Assembly (NCBI GenBank): GCA_026874595.1
Contig: CM049319.1
Span: 65,523,417-65,587,416, forward strand
DNA from: Sipunculus nudus
Lineage: Eukaryota > Annelida > Sipuncula > Golfingiida > Sipunculidae
Direction of reading: 5' to 3'
DNA: 64,000 bases
Of this stretch, positions 21,366-34,765 are shown one piece after another; within the stretch, counting starts at the first letter, position 1, and each line of letters begins with the position of its first letter. The notes below the pieces were generated by a model that was not told the origin of the DNA, made no database searches, and worked only from the letters and a program-made list of their open reading frames with translations. The position numbers were made by a program, and so were the translations under genes.

Positions 21366-22749
21366 AAAAAAAATGATGAATGGTCTGCGTCAGAACCTCT
21401 GTAATTCAACAGTAGTTAACAGATAGTCGCTGTCTATATAGTTATCGCAGGTAAACTCGCGAAGAAACAATACAACTACACAAATGCTGAACGGGTCATA
21501 CCGATTGAAGGGGTTTATATACTGAAGCCTACAATTCATATAACAAAAAGAAACCATGCAGGAAATAGTAGAGTCAATGTTAAGACTGTATTAATCAAAG
21601 CCAGGAACTCTTGGGTTTCAATGCAGTTGCTGGACAGTCGCAGAATATTTTGATGACAGACTGATATTGCAAAACGCATGTGAACTTTTACAGCAATGGA
21701 ACCGTTTTATACGAAAAGCCTGAAATATATGGAGAAACACGTAAAAGGTCAGTCACTATTGGAACTACATGACCCTATATCTAATACATGGTCATTTGTC
21801 AAAGCTTGCTCACAGGTTTGTCATATGAGACACAGGATAGATAGCGGCATCGTGTCACTTCATCATTTTCAGCGAATGTAGTCCCATTGCCGTTCTTTCA
21901 TCTGGAAGAAACATTGGACGCAAACAATTCTTCTCGCAAATATGACATCACCAAGCGGTCTAGCTAAGGAACCCTGGTTGATAATCAAGACGATGTGCGC
22001 ATGTGTACGTCTGAGAATGTCTGACTTTTACAAATGACTGTCCTGGGCCTGGGTGATTCAGACTTTAGATAACATTGATTCAAGCAGGGTCTTCTGCGTT
22101 TCCTGGTTCAACTTAGCCCCGCTTGGTCATTAGTCTTACAGAGCGTCAGAGGTTGAGACAAATGATAGCAGGGAGTGTCAGCCACCTCCTAACACAATCC
22201 AAACTTGATATAACTAACTGATCACAACTCGAATAGTTCGTGTTCTAATGTCCGCCATCTTTCAAATTTTACTTAGAAGCTTGTCTCCTTATCTCAGGAT
22301 GTTCTATAACCGTTTCGCTCATTAGCGACACCTACATCCCAGACTATATATCAAGTCATTCACTGTAAAATGTATTGTTTTTCCCGTTTCTGTAAAACAA
22401 ATTTCTGTGTATTCTCTACGCATTGCCATTTTAGAGGATCACTTGGTGTAGTAACGGATAAATTTGATATCACGATGCCCGGTGGGAAATGAGATTAGGC
22501 ATATCAAGAGATCCTTTATACGCAAAAGTTAAACAATTTCTTCTGTTTTGCTAAATAATACATGTGTTTCTGAAATAATGTTGATCATATTTCTTTTCCC
22601 GTAAACGACAATATGAATAATGGTTAAAATCTCCTACAAAGTGACAGTTTGTGTATGGGTTTGGAAACAGAACCGGGAAATTTCAGTCAACACGGCCAAA
22701 ACGTAACACGATTTGGGCCATTGTTATCAATATATAGTTCATACCGCAG
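21366..22749. other. non-coding or undecided stretch
   Basis: An open stretch around 21640-21880 has a decent acceptor (ACTTTTACAG before 21694), but all three frames are partly open, so I do not call it. The rest shows nothing. Confidence 0.3.
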
Positions 22750-22969
22750 GCATCAAAATGCATTGCATATTCCTTCGGCCAACAGGAAAACCTCCCGGCG
22801 TTCCGATGGCTCAGTCCGCCCTTGAGATTGTCAGGTATGCTCTCCTGGATCTGGGATACTCCAGCCTCATTGGGGATGTGGGTGGATACGTCACCAGATT
22901 ACTGGAGATGGCAAGCTGTGAGATAAGCACGGCCAGTCTCTACGGGAAGAACTGGTGTAAAGACTTCAG
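22750..22969 (+). CDS. candidate internal exon, possibly SATB/Dve (compass)-family CUTL region
   Basis: After a CCGCAG acceptor, an open frame of 73 codons runs to a TTCAG/GTTATC donor; an alternative donor lies at 22986. It is clearly richer in GC than its surroundings. The acceptor is phase 1. The product has IKMHCIFLRP at the start, then a Gly/Pro linker, SALEIVRYALLDLGYSS in the middle, and NWCKDF at the end. In order and spacing this resembles the end of the ubiquitin-like domain and the CUT-like domain of SATB/Dve homeodomain proteins: a beta strand, a linker, a helix with VRxALxDL, then a W-x-K-x-F helix. The resemblance is by eye and weak; overall identity is low and no homeodomain exon was found in the window. 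It could instead be an unrelated exon or a retroposed fragment. Confidence 0.4.
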
Positions 22970-23009
22970 GTTATCCCCATTTCAGGTTTTCCCCGGTATT
23001 TTGAAATAA

Positions 23010-23535
23010 TTTTAGATTACCACCGGGGGTAGTCTGAACTTAATGTTAGGTTACCTCCGCACTGTTCAGACTACTACTCGCTGGTTTAACTTATTCATAC
23101 ATTCTAATGTAGTTAACCCATGTTATATTGTATCGATAAACCACGTGAAAGATACAAAATTTTATAGATAGAATCAAGTTTTGAAAAATAAAATAAAGCT
23201 GTCGCAAAATGTAAATTATCTATTTTTTATTTGAACATATAAGATATGCAAAGAATATGAACGACTTCAGACACCCACTATTATTCTACCCCTTAAACTC
23301 ATATCAATAACAGTTTCCTTCCAAAATCACGTATTGAATCCATCAAAGCTGCTTCATATATCAGTAATGCAGCGGTATCTTAAATTTTGTACTATATACA
23401 AAGTCACTTTATCGAGCATTTTCGTTAGCATGTTGCTATCTTATCGCTCTTAGTTTGTTCAAATGAACACGAAAACAAATAATCATAAAGTAAAATCTAT
23501 CATTTTTTATTAGCTTCACATTCTTAGTATTTATT
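23010..23535. other. AT-rich stretch, nothing recognised
   Basis: No exon or repeat recognised. Confidence 0.45.
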
Positions 23536-23539
23536 GTAT

Positions 23540-25385
23540 CCCCAGACAAAGTCGGGGGATACTATGTTTTCATACCGGTCCCGCCGCCGCCGCCGTCGCC
23601 GCCGCATGTAAATCTTGTTGGCGCAATAACTCAAAAAATATTTCACGGATCTTTACCAAACTTGGTATATGTATAGAAATGGGTGAGAAGACGACGCCTA
23701 TTTAAAATGAGGTCATGACCTTGACTAAGAGAGTGTCCTTGACCTTGAATAGTTCCAATTTTGAGAAAAATCACACAAATTCTTAAATATCTCAAGAAAT
23801 CTTGTTTTGTGCCGTTTAATACCCCCAAAATTGCTACTTGACATTACTGTGAGCATTATAAGTCAAAAACCAATGGACAGATTTCTTTTATATTATGCAT
23901 ATACATAGACATGGGTTATGGGATGATGTATATATAAATTAGGGTGGTGACCTTTCCTATTAGAGTGGCCTTGACCTAGAATATTGCCATATATGGTGAA
24001 AATTACACAAAATCATTAATATCTCAATAAGGGATGCATGGATTGGTCCAAAAATCAACTTGATCGAAGATCTTGGATAGTATTGTCATGTACAGGAAAC
24101 AGGTGGCGCCACCTGTTATTCTTTTACTTGTTTTTGTGCCGTTTAAAACCCCTATCATTGCCACTTAACATTACTGTGAGCATTATAAGTAAAAAACCGA
24201 TGGACAGATTTCTTTCATATTATGCATATACATAGACATGGGTTATGGGATGATGTATATATAAATTAGGGTGACCTTTCCTATTAGAGTGGCCTTGACC
24301 TAGAATATTGCCATATATGGTGAAAATTACACAAAATCATTAATATCTCAATAAGGGATGCATGGATTGGTCCAAAAATCAACTTGATCGAAGATCTTGG
24401 ATAGTATTGTCATGTACAGGAAACAGGTGGCGCCACCTGTTATTCTTTTACTTGTTTTTGTGCCGTTTAATATCCCATCATTCCCACTTAACAGTACTGT
24501 GAGCATTATAAATAAAAAACTAATGGACAGATTTCTTTCATGTTATGCATATACATAGATATGAGTTATGGGATGATGTTTATTTAATTTGGGGTCATGA
24601 TCATTCCTATGAGAGTTGCCTTGACCTTGAATATTACCATATATGGTGAAAATCACACAAAATCATTAATATCTCAATAAGGGATGCATGGATTGGTCCA
24701 AAAATCAACTTGACCGAAGATCTTGGATAGTAATGTCATGTACCGGAAACAGGTGGTGCCATCTGTTATTCTTTTACTTATTTTCGTGCCGTTTAATACC
24801 CCTATCATTGCCACCTAACAGTACTGTGAGCATTATAAGTAAAAAACCGATGGACAGATTTCTTTCATATTATGCAAATACATAGATATGAGTTATGGGA
24901 TGATGTTTATTTAATTTGGGGTCATGATCATTCCTATGAGAGTTGCCTTGACCTTGAATATTACCATATATGGTGAAAATCACACAAAATCATTAATATC
25001 TCAATAAGGGATGCATGGATTGGTCCAAAAATCAACTTGACCGAAGATCTTGGATCATGTTGTCATGTACTGGAAACTGGTAGCGCAACCTGTTATTCTT
25101 TTACTTGTTTTCGTGCCGTTTAATACCCCATCATTGCCACTTAAAAGTACTGTGAGCATTATCAGTCAAAAACTAATGGACAGATTTCTTTCATATTATG
25201 CATATAAATAGACATGGGTTAGGGGATGATGTATATTGAAATTGGGGTCATGACCTTTTTCATGAGAGTGATTTTTTCTATGAGTGTGGTCTGATATAAA
25301 TGTTGCTGAAGATGTGGGGGCCTATTCTTAAAGGGGGGGGGGGGATTAATTGTCTGGGGATACTATGGCACCTGCGGTGCCAAGA
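23540..25385. mobile_element. repeat element with internal ~325-bp tandem monomers
   Basis: The left boundary carries the palindrome-like TATCCCCAGACAAAGTC then GGGGGATAC, followed by a CCG-rich run. The right boundary has TGTCTGGGGATACTATGG. Between them the word ATGGACAGATTTCTTT recurs at 23873, 24200, 24523, 24850 and 25176, a period of 323-327 bases. Each monomer includes TAAGGGATGCATGGATTGG and a GGTGGCGCCACC-type palindrome. Open frames at 24038 and 24688 are the same monomer phase and not genes. The layout suggests a non-autonomous element with an expandable core. Confidence 0.8.
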
Positions 25386-25389
25386 AATA

Positions 25390-26795
25390 TCTAGTTTGAC
25401 ATTTGATTTGTGCGTTGTATTTTTATATCATTGTCATATTTATCGTAATTTTTTGGCATTTTATACCTGCCACAGGGTCCTGCTTACCCCAGGTGCAGGC
25501 TACACCCTGCGGACTGTTGAAATAAATAATTATATAAAGATTAAACTAATTTTGAAAACCAAGTAGAAAGGAATTATATAAATATACATATTTATACAAG
25601 TAGACATATACAAAGAAATAACTATCTTGAAGCGTTAAATCTGAAATCGTAGGGATTGTCTGAAATCGGTTGCAACTGACCTTAGGGGTATTCTGAAGAA
25701 GGGGTATCATATAAATATGATATTAAGGATATTTAAAGCTGATTTTTCGATGTTAAACGGGTTCACCTTATATAAAAGATATTATTCTGTTGACATTTAG
25801 ATAAAATAAGCCGAACAGTACCTTTTATACATATATTTACTTACATCACACAAGACCTACTTCAATAACCTGCCAGGGCATACAGGAAAAATAAGTTAGA
25901 GGGATTTGTCTAATCATTTTCTGCATGGGGTATGTAAAGTACCTAATAGCAAAGAGTTCATCTGTCTGTTAAACGGCACGCCCAGCCGCCAAAAATACGG
26001 CACACCCAAAGGCGCGGCACATCCAAAGGAGGGGAGGGGTTTTGGTTAGCAACGGTTTTGCCCCTATAATAAATACATAGGTTTGCTTTTATCCGGGGAG
26101 GGGCGAAACTGCTGCTTGGTTCTTGTTGGTGCAAGGTAAATCTGGGAATACAGGTGTTCCCGATGGTGGTACGAAGATTTTAGGGGAAACCACACCTGAG
26201 GACCTCCAAGAATCACGGGCCCTAGAATAAGGAGAGGTAAAATGGTCTTCCGGTTGAAACTGATAAATGCATTTGATATACAGTAAGTAAACATTACGAG
26301 TTACTGTGAAACTGGGAAAAAAGGTTTTTTTTACAGTGAAACACACAGTCCAAACGATAGATCGGGAGACTTCTTGAGTACTTATGATCTGTATTTAATT
26401 ATCAATTATACGTTAAGAGCTGGCACTATATCAACCGCGGGGTAGAAGATCTATTGCTATTATAATTAGACGCGAGTGGCTTGCACTGTGGTTGTCCGAG
26501 GTCTGTCGTATATACAGCGGGTAATGATTCAGGGCTCCTTGATGTGCATTTTGGCGTGACGCCTTCCTGTCCATGAAATCGGTACCGAGGCCCCGCCATT
26601 ACTTTTAATGCGTTCTGCACGTTGGCAGTACCTGCTTAAGAGTTCAAGCGTTCTTAAATGATTATATAAGTAGTTCGTGTAGTAATATGCAATAACAGCT
26701 GTAGAAATTAGTGCCAAGTCTCGCAGGAATTTTGTAAGTATACACGCGTACAATAAAGAGAATTATTCCCAACTTTTGGGTGTTACTTCTCAAAG
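25390..26795. other. no firm gene; several overlapping minus-strand frames
   Basis: Minus-strand frames at about 26346-26089 and 26620-26426 are GC-rich and Pro/Ser-rich but overlap frames in other registers and lack convincing splice sites. 25975-26040 has repeated CGGCACxCCC words. Confidence 0.3.
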
Positions 26796-26802
26796 AACCT
26801 GG

Positions 26803-26872
26803 CGAGGTCGTAAAACGGCAGGGCTGAACAGCAAGCCTTTGTGCCTGCCGGAAACACCCGAATTTTACGACA
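26803..26872. repeat. short TCGTAAAA/TTTTACGA inverted repeat
   Basis: GGTCGTAAAACGGCAGGG pairs with the downstream AATTTTACGAC. The same word pair occurs at about 21055-21095, and direct GTCGTAAAAT words recur at 35.6-36.1 kb, suggesting a small MITE family. Confidence 0.4.
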
Positions 26873-27134
26873 TTCTCAAATATATGAATACTTCCCTAGG
26901 CTCGTAAATAAAACTCGTCTCGTGGGACCATAACCTTTGTCATATTATGAAAGTAATTGATATTCAATTGGGTATTTATTCGTGTAATCAAAGCGAACGG
27001 GGCCAGGCATAGAGGCTCGCCAAAGTCGTCAGCGGACTTGTAAGGGGGTAGTTGAGATGAATATAAACCAACCATCGGCGGAGTATCTATTGAATACCCC
27101 TCCAGTAGCGACACACGTCTGTTTATAATCTTAC

Positions 27135-27164
27135 AATATGGCGGCCCTCACAATATGGCGGCTT
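27135..27164 (+). promoter_or_regulatory. paired YY1-like AATATGGCGGC motifs
   Basis: Two copies of AATATGGCGGC 18 bases apart. YY1-type AANATGGCGGC sites often mark animal transcription starts. No downstream first exon could be defined. Confidence 0.3.
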
Positions 27165-30130
27165 GAGTACCGTGTGATTAATGTCAGATTAGACACTGCT
27201 GGCCACCAATATTTTCCTTGAATATTCTTCCGCCAGCATGCGGGGTATAAGGTTTTTCCCTTGCTTGGTTACTTTACTAAAAATTTCACTCCAATAGATA
27301 TGAACACTTTTTTTATGATATTTTAATAGAGGTATTTGGTAATACAAAAGAAACAATCCATGAAATTTTGAGGTCGTCTAAATAAACATGATATGATTTT
27401 TATTTAAATGACTCTTTTCTTTATTAGGGAATTTTTTAATTCCGTGAAAGGACATTCATTAGACTTAGGGACGTTCTATGTCCTCCTTCTCAGTTGTAAA
27501 CCGTATGGAAAATCGTGAGTCTGTGGAACACAAGAACGTTTGATTAGAATCCTGACTGAGGTATGTAGTCTTAGACCACAGCTCTACTTGTTATATGTGG
27601 TAAGATTTACGAACAACTCAAAGACTTCAAAAACTTGATTAGGTAAAAATTAAGCAATTAAAGTTATATTTGAATTAATCATTTGTGGCAATGTTCCGCC
27701 CAATTTACAATGCGAAGAACATAAGAAACTGAACGGAATAAATGTTCATTGTATATTTAATATATCTCTGCCTTAATTATGGAAGCAACTTATTAATTAA
27801 TGAATACATCAGAGATATAATAATCTGGATAGAATAAATTTCAAGTAAGTATTTAAAGATATTTGTGTTTTAATTATTGCATCATGTGTGTTGTTTGAAA
27901 AAATAACTGAAAACATAAAGTGGATTTAACAAATGTGAAGTAAATAATAAAAAGAAATGTTTTTTTTTCGCACCTAATAAATATTACAAATAATCATTGT
28001 CAGAAAGCGCTTTATGGAGATAATAAGAAAACATTTAAAGTATTTATCAATTTTAAATTATGAGTATTCAGAGGACTACAAATAGTTTGCACTTGCTGAA
28101 GAATGGTTCATTTGAGTAGTTATAAAGTTAAAATATTTACTTTAATGATTAATATTAATATTTATTTCCTACATGTATGTGTACAGACACATATAAGGTG
28201 CAGATAAATGATCTTTAACTGAAACCTCAAAGATTAGCGCAAGGGCTGATGAAACTCGTGAATAATTGTTGACTTGTACATGAATTGAGGTCCGTTTGGT
28301 GTTCGTAATTTACTGTATATACACTTGTGTTAAGGTCTGGTGAAACATTTTTAAGAGAAGAGGGTCAGCATGATGCATGATTTTGGAAATTGCCAAGTCT
28401 TTTCTCTAGTGATCTCTGATTCAATTTCCACTTGGATTTTTTTTGCATGTGAGAAAATGAAGGCAAGTTAACACTTAATTATTGAGTAATTTGTTACATA
28501 AAAGGTCATGGGAACATTATTATACGAAATATATAGATATTGATACAATTATTTAACAAACAATTATAGACCACAGCAAATAGTAAAAGAACATGCCGCA
28601 TAGATGTATAGATGAAACAGTACTTGATGTGAAAAACATTATGTGGTGTCGTTGTAGAAAGATGTTATAAATACCAAATTGAACCCTTGGGAAACATGGA
28701 TGTGTATTATGGGACTCAGACAATATGACTTTCTCTTTCTTTCATGTACTGTTTTTCCATTCATGCAACAGCTGTTTCAAGATGTCACAATAACCCTCTC
28801 ATCAGAAGAATTGGCAGAAGAATAAAAACTAATGTCTGCCATGTCGAATACATCCCTTTCAAAGGCAGGGGTCTAGTTTGCTCTGAGAATGTGTTGAGAC
28901 AATCCATTGGAGTACCGATAGAAATCCCCCCCCCCTATCTCCGAACTGAACAATCTTTTAAGAACCCCCCTCTCCCAAACGCAACAAAAACCTTATCCGA
29001 AAAAAAACATAATTTTCTTAAGAAATATATTTTGTCTGTTGTAAGAAAATATTTTTTTATCAATTTTAAGCACTGTATTATTCATAATTTACATTTCATT
29101 TCAGCATACATAAATATGGGCCTACATTCATCATTCAGTGAAGCAATAGGTACATGGAGAATCCTTAATTCATTCCAATGAGATGCATTAATAAAGGATT
29201 ATCGAGGAAAATGAGACGAAATTATAAAACTATTAATAAAATTATCCTGAACTTTTAAAATTAAAGGTTTTATTTTATAAAAGGGGGGGGGAGGTACTTT
29301 TTTTCTCCACCCCTAAAAATGGAGAAGGGAGCACATCTAGACCATAATAAAAAAATGGAGAAGGTAGCACATCTAGACCATAATAAAGGTAATTTTAAAA
29401 ATATTATCGGAGGTTTACCTTTTTGGAGGAAACCTTCGAAAGTTCATGTAATTTAAAATATGGTTTTAACTATAATGACGGCTTTTCAATATTTTTTCGC
29501 TCAGTCTTTCTCTCATACGGCATGGCACCTGTATACTGGACACCCATGTGGACACATTATTACGTAAACAAAATATGTATAATTAGTTTTTCAACGTTTA
29601 ATCTTTTAAATTCATGCCGAACATTTATACCCTTACTTCATCATTACAGGGGCGGATACGGGATTTGGGAATATGGGGGGGGGGGGGGGGGTAAAGAGGT
29701 GGTTCCCCCTCTCATTGTGTAGAAAAGTTTTGTACATGTAGGCCACAAAATATACAAAGGCGCAATCTTGGGTAGTTTTAAAAGCATCATGCATGCAAAG
29801 CCCGCCTTCTTTTTTTCGGTATTTAGCGCTTATTTTTCTATTTCCAAGATTTCTATTTCGAAAAAAATGGGGGCCCCGGTAAATCAGCCACTGATTAATC
29901 AATTTAAGGGATTAAAAAAAAGACAATGTTCAGTTGAACGGCGGCGTTATAGCTACACGGTGTGATATATGTTTTATAGTCCATCCAATGTTATCTCACA
30001 AATGCCTTTATTTTCGAATAATATGGGTTTATTCCTATAAATGTAGGATTTTATTTCTTTCAAGCGGAGTTTTAATACAAGGAGACGGCTGATTACGCTC
30101 GTTGTGAGGAGACGCGGTTAAACCTACTCA
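27165..30130. other. AT-rich stretch with fragments of poly-G/C repeats
   Basis: C and G runs at about 28927, 29284 and 29675 belong to degraded repeats (GGGGCGGATACGGGATTTGGG at 29649 is a diverged GGATCC-type MITE end). A 145-codon frame at 28744-29181 crosses one of these C-runs and has no other support. No gene called. Confidence 0.4.
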
Positions 30131-30137
30131 CTGAGTG

Positions 30138-30160
30138 GCCGCCATCTTGGAAATGAAATC
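30138..30160 (-). promoter_or_regulatory. YY1-like AAGATGGCGGC with adjacent donor, minus strand
   Basis: The minus strand reads AAGATGGCGGCCACTCA followed by GTGAGTAGG, that is a start codon in a YY1 context with a consensus donor 14 bases later. It could be a very short first exon (MAAT) of a minus-strand gene, or a chance YY1 site. Confidence 0.25.
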
Positions 30161-30907
30161 TGTGATAAAATCAGAACGGAAAACCAACTTCCCTTTGAAG
30201 TGGGATTTTCAGTTCCACGTAAATGTCCATGCAGGTAGTTCCAGATTGAAATAGCTGATACGCTCCTTGTTTCATGGCTTCCTCGCTGGCCTAATTCCTG
30301 TTATTCCGACAAAATATAGTTCAATATACTGTAGCGCAGAATGATATATAAGGAGGGGGTAAGACCATGTAGATTCCGGGCAGTTCGTAATTTGTGCATA
30401 GGAGGGTACACGTATGTTTCATCTCTTTTTCTTCTCTATGCTATAGATGGGCATACTTTTTTTATACATTAGTTAGCTTTACTTTTATCCAATCTAAATT
30501 GGAATCGGAAGAAGGCCAACACTTCTGCTTATATAACTTCTTACTTTCCAATATGCTCACCAATCACTTAAAATAATGAGATTTAAATTCCACGGCGAGG
30601 TTTTTATGTCATTTTAACATAAAGAAATTTTCACCCCCCCCCCCTTTACTTTAGATTAACTTACTGTGCCTTCAGATGAATACATGTGGTAAATATTAAT
30701 AGATTGGAGGACAATACAGGCATTTATTGACAATAATCTTAGTGTTCCATGATTTAATTTGAAGGTTCATCTTCACAGGATTATTTTAAAGACTAAGAGT
30801 AAAATGTTATAATTGATCAATCATCTGATAAAAAGTCAATTTTGAGAACGCGGTACACACTGATCAAGAGATTAAGAACTTTCACGTGACTGAAGTGCGT
30901 TGTTAAT

Positions 30908-30908
<1 letters not shown>

Positions 30909-30988
<80 letters not shown>
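30909..30988. repeat. (AT)n microsatellite, ~80 bp
   Basis: Uninterrupted AT dinucleotides. Confidence 0.95.
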
Positions 30989-30989
<1 letters not shown>

Positions 30990-30990
<1 letters not shown>

Positions 30991-33900
30991 TATTTATAAA
31001 CCGTAAAACTTCGCTTAACGACCACTTAAGTTTGGCGACCACCTCAAATAACGACCACTTGATCGAGGACCTATTGGTGGTCTTAATTTCATATATTTAT
31101 ATATACATATATATTATACACTTATATATGTATATTATATATTATATATAGCTATATATATTGTATATTATTATTATATATATTCTTTCCTAGAATGTAT
31201 ACACTGCCTAAAGTATGTTTATAGATGATGAAACGAATATCCAGTTATATATAGATTCAGGTATAGATATAGATAAAGATACAGATTTAGGTTTATATAT
31301 ATACAAGTACATATTATACATATTATATCATGTACATTATATATGACATATTATAAACACGCATTAAGAAGAATGCCTCAGTGAGCTGAGCAAAGCATTT
31401 GGTCAGATGTCGCGATTATGTGTTTTTGTATTACATGGTGATGGCAAGCCGCCACAGATCAAAGAAACAAGGCCAGGCGAAAGTGGCGCAAAGAATCACG
31501 GGACCGCCATGAGCAAAGCGTTCCCTAAACGCCACTGTCATTTCTCGTTGCATCTGTAACTTATCATTCTGTTTAGGACTGCTGTCTGAGCCTATGCTGG
31601 GCTGTGTGGTCGACTGGTCTCAAACTGTACTGACAAATATACAGCGGCACGACTGCTGAGCCTACCGTGCATGAACTGAGAAAGTGCTAATAATTGGCGC
31701 TGATTGGAGCGCCCTAAGCTTACACTGAATTTATGTGTGTATGTGTATGTATGTAAGTATACGATACACTGACTGTATGTCTATATGTTTGTATGTATAT
31801 ATTAATATATATAGTATAATTTATGTATATAATATATTATATATGACATCTACAGTAATATATCATATATCATATATACTGTAAAATATATAATATATGA
31901 TAGGTTATATTATACATAATAATTAAAGCAAACATTAAAACATTATAGTGTACATTTTCATGAGTGCATATATATAAATAACTTATCTATAAAAATTATC
32001 TATATGTTTAAATGCATTGATACACTAATAAATCGATAAATATTTGTGTTTAGCGTATTACACTTATCTGATATACTTATGCAACTGGGTTGCTGTTAAG
32101 TCACGATTTAGGTAAGGGTATGTCATATATCATAATAAAAGCAGCAAGAATGATTCATTATGCACATGTATAGTGTATTCTCTGATTTAATGCTTGGACA
32201 GAAGGATCAATGGTGAGGACTATTTGCCATAGTCCTTTATGTATCTGACCACGCATGGAAAGATGTTATATACCCTTATGTGTAATGTCGCATAGGCACG
32301 TTTAATGAGTGATTATATATATCAAAGGTTTTTTTTTTTTTCAGTCAAGCAGGGAATAAAATTTTTGCTACGGTTAATGAGGAATATAGGATGCAAAGCA
32401 TATGTATTATTTAGTCTAGAAATGTCATTGTGTTAACAATACAAAAAAAATAAAGATAAAAAATTTATGTTTTAATCATACTCAAGTTTAATAGCACTCA
32501 GTCTTCGGGTCATCCATAATTAAAATATATGTATATGTATTTATTTAAATATAATTTTATAAAAATATATGTATACCCGAACACGACAAGTAGTTTAAAT
32601 AAAAAAAAAAAAATTCAGGAAAATTGACTAAAACCGTATAATCTGCGCTTTTAGACATATTGAACTGTTACTTATTATGTTAACTTACACATATTATTTT
32701 TTTGTAAAGTACACGGAAATACAGGGTCTCGGATGGTGTTATTATCACAGCGTATATAAGTTGTGAAACTTTAAAGATCAGAGGCAATATGAGGACAACG
32801 GTAAAGGTTGAAGGTCATAATGATTTTTATAGATTTCCATTCGTACACATTTATTTCTTACAATGTATGATTTTTACAATTTACATGTATTTTAAATCTT
32901 AATAGACTTTAAAGCTATATTCTAAATATCATTAATCGCAGTTGGTGTGAATATAAAATTATATACATGTATATAAAATGTGATTCCAAGAAATGAAAAC
33001 ACGATCTTAACGCGCGCCATGATATTGCGGTATATTTATCATAATCAAAGTTTGTGTATTGAATTTACAAACAAGAATTATATATATTTTAGTTTTGATT
33101 TTTTTCCTGTATATTTCCATATGCTGACGGTAAAAGATATGATGATATATCGTAGAAATGCATTAAAATAGACGTTTCCATTAAGAAAGGTAAGGTAAAT
33201 CACCTAAATAAGATAAAAATGATGCTCATGGACTTCCTATCAATTATAGCTTCAGCATCCCCTGAAAAGTTATGATATCTGTCTCCGACTCCTGATGGGT
33301 TTTAGATTTATTTTATACGGTTTGTATTCAGGGGTTTCTGGCAAATGAGAAAACAATAGACATATGTCTAGAAATAATCTTGTCTGGTCAATGCTGGAAA
33401 GACGGTCTGGAAAGTTCAATGACCTTTATCTATCATTATAAAAGATAGAATAAAACAGCATGGTAGTTTCAATATAAGTATTTGTTTCCAGCCTGCTTAA
33501 GAAGTCAGCATTTATCAGGCCATGTCAGTTTAAAATATTATATGTCGGAGTTACGGTCCCTCTGTGTGTCTGTCCGTTCGTCCTTTCATTCCCGGATTTT
33601 TTTTTAAATTGTTGCACTTAATCAAAATTTTAATATATCTGCATGCCTTTGAAGCAGCATACACTGGATTGGATTTTTTAGTCTCCCCAATATATATATA
33701 TATATTTATATTTTTTTATTAAAATATATGTTTATATATATTTATATATATATTTATTAAAATGCGCTTGACCCGGTCATCAGGACGTCAGCACATGGAC
33801 ATGTTTTCTACACAGGTGTTTGTACCAGAGGAGTGAAATTTTTTTTTAGATCTTCCATTTTTTATCATTTAGAGAAATTTGAGGTTGGAGGCTTTATAAG

Positions 33901-34505
33901 TGTTAGTGGCACTGTGGTAACATAGATGTAGGTTCTGATGTTGGAAGTCTGCAAATATAGTATGATTTCTAGTAAGAACGTATAAACCAGGCATATGGCT
34001 GTACCGAGTTAACACTTGGTGAATGATATCTCTAAAGGAAACCGTCTATTGATCTCACCCAGAAGGACTAAGATATGAAAGATATTGAAATGAAAAATAC
34101 TGTTACGATTTTTAAGCTTTTTATGCCCTCCAAAAAGTGTGTTCCCCCGATTTTAAATATTAATACAATTTTAAACACTGAAGAGCGAAAATTCCTAGTT
34201 AAACATACCTGATCTTGCATCTGCCAGGTATTTTATGCATTTATTCCCCGACAGGAATATATAAATACCCCCTAGAAATTACGTCTAACATAATTAGTAA
34301 CAGTTGCAATATGTCTTATAGTGCTGATTACATTTTATTCAACTTTCCTGATTTTTTTTGGTTATTTAAACTACTTGGGGTATTGTATATCATGCACATA
34401 TTATATAAAAGTACACGAAAATACTTAGGCCTCGGATTTTGTTATTATCGCAGCGTATACAATTGGATAGGGTTTAATTTTCATTAAAAAATATATACAT
34501 ACTCT
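30990..34505. other. gene-free AT-rich stretch
   Basis: 31010-31085 has repeated CGACCAC words. 31400-31720 is less AT-rich but has only a 26-codon frame. The rest is TA-rich with no convincing exon. Confidence 0.45.
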
Positions 34506-34510
34506 AAAGA

Positions 34511-34765
34511 TTTGGCGTAAAGGTTGAGGCGCTGGACTTTTGACCGCAAGGTAGTGGGTTCGTGTCCCGATCTGATCGTCTGACTCTCTAAGGCTCTTGG
34601 CAAAACTCTTAACCACACGGAGGTACTCTCTTCACCGAGAAGTGAAAGGGTACTGATCATTGCATTGGGGCAGGTAAAATGTAGGATGGATAACCAAAAT
34701 ACATCAACAACAAAGGCATATGCTTAGGCCGTAATATGCTCCTCAAGGAGAAAAAAAAAAAAAAA
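34511..34765 (+). mobile_element. tRNA-derived SINE with A-tail
   Basis: An A box TGGCGTAAAGG (34513-34523) and a B box GGTTCGTGTCC (34558-34568) lie 45 bases apart, as in a tRNA. About 170 bases of unrelated body follow, then a run of 15 A at 34751-34765. The start and tail make this a SINE and not a tRNA gene. Confidence 0.78.

Noticed and set aside
21640-21881. Resemblance of VNFYSNGTVLYEKPEIYGET to a Cys-loop receptor ligand-binding piece
   Set aside because: No Cys-loop or flanking exon, neighbouring frames equally open, and the resemblance is short.
24038-24885. Two homologous 65-codon frames as a duplicated gene
   Set aside because: They fall at the same phase of the 325-bp tandem monomer and are not otherwise supported.
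26064-26753. Pro/Ser-rich overlapping minus-strand frames
   Set aside because: Several mutually overlapping frames, poor splice signals, repeat-like CGGCAC words next to them; cannot choose a coding frame.
28744-29181. 145-codon frame
   Set aside because: Crosses a C-run of a degraded repeat, low-complexity AT-rich second half, no splice, promoter or family support.
34511-34590. tRNA gene at the SINE head
   Set aside because: A and B boxes are present but the acceptor stem does not close and a SINE body with A-tail follows.
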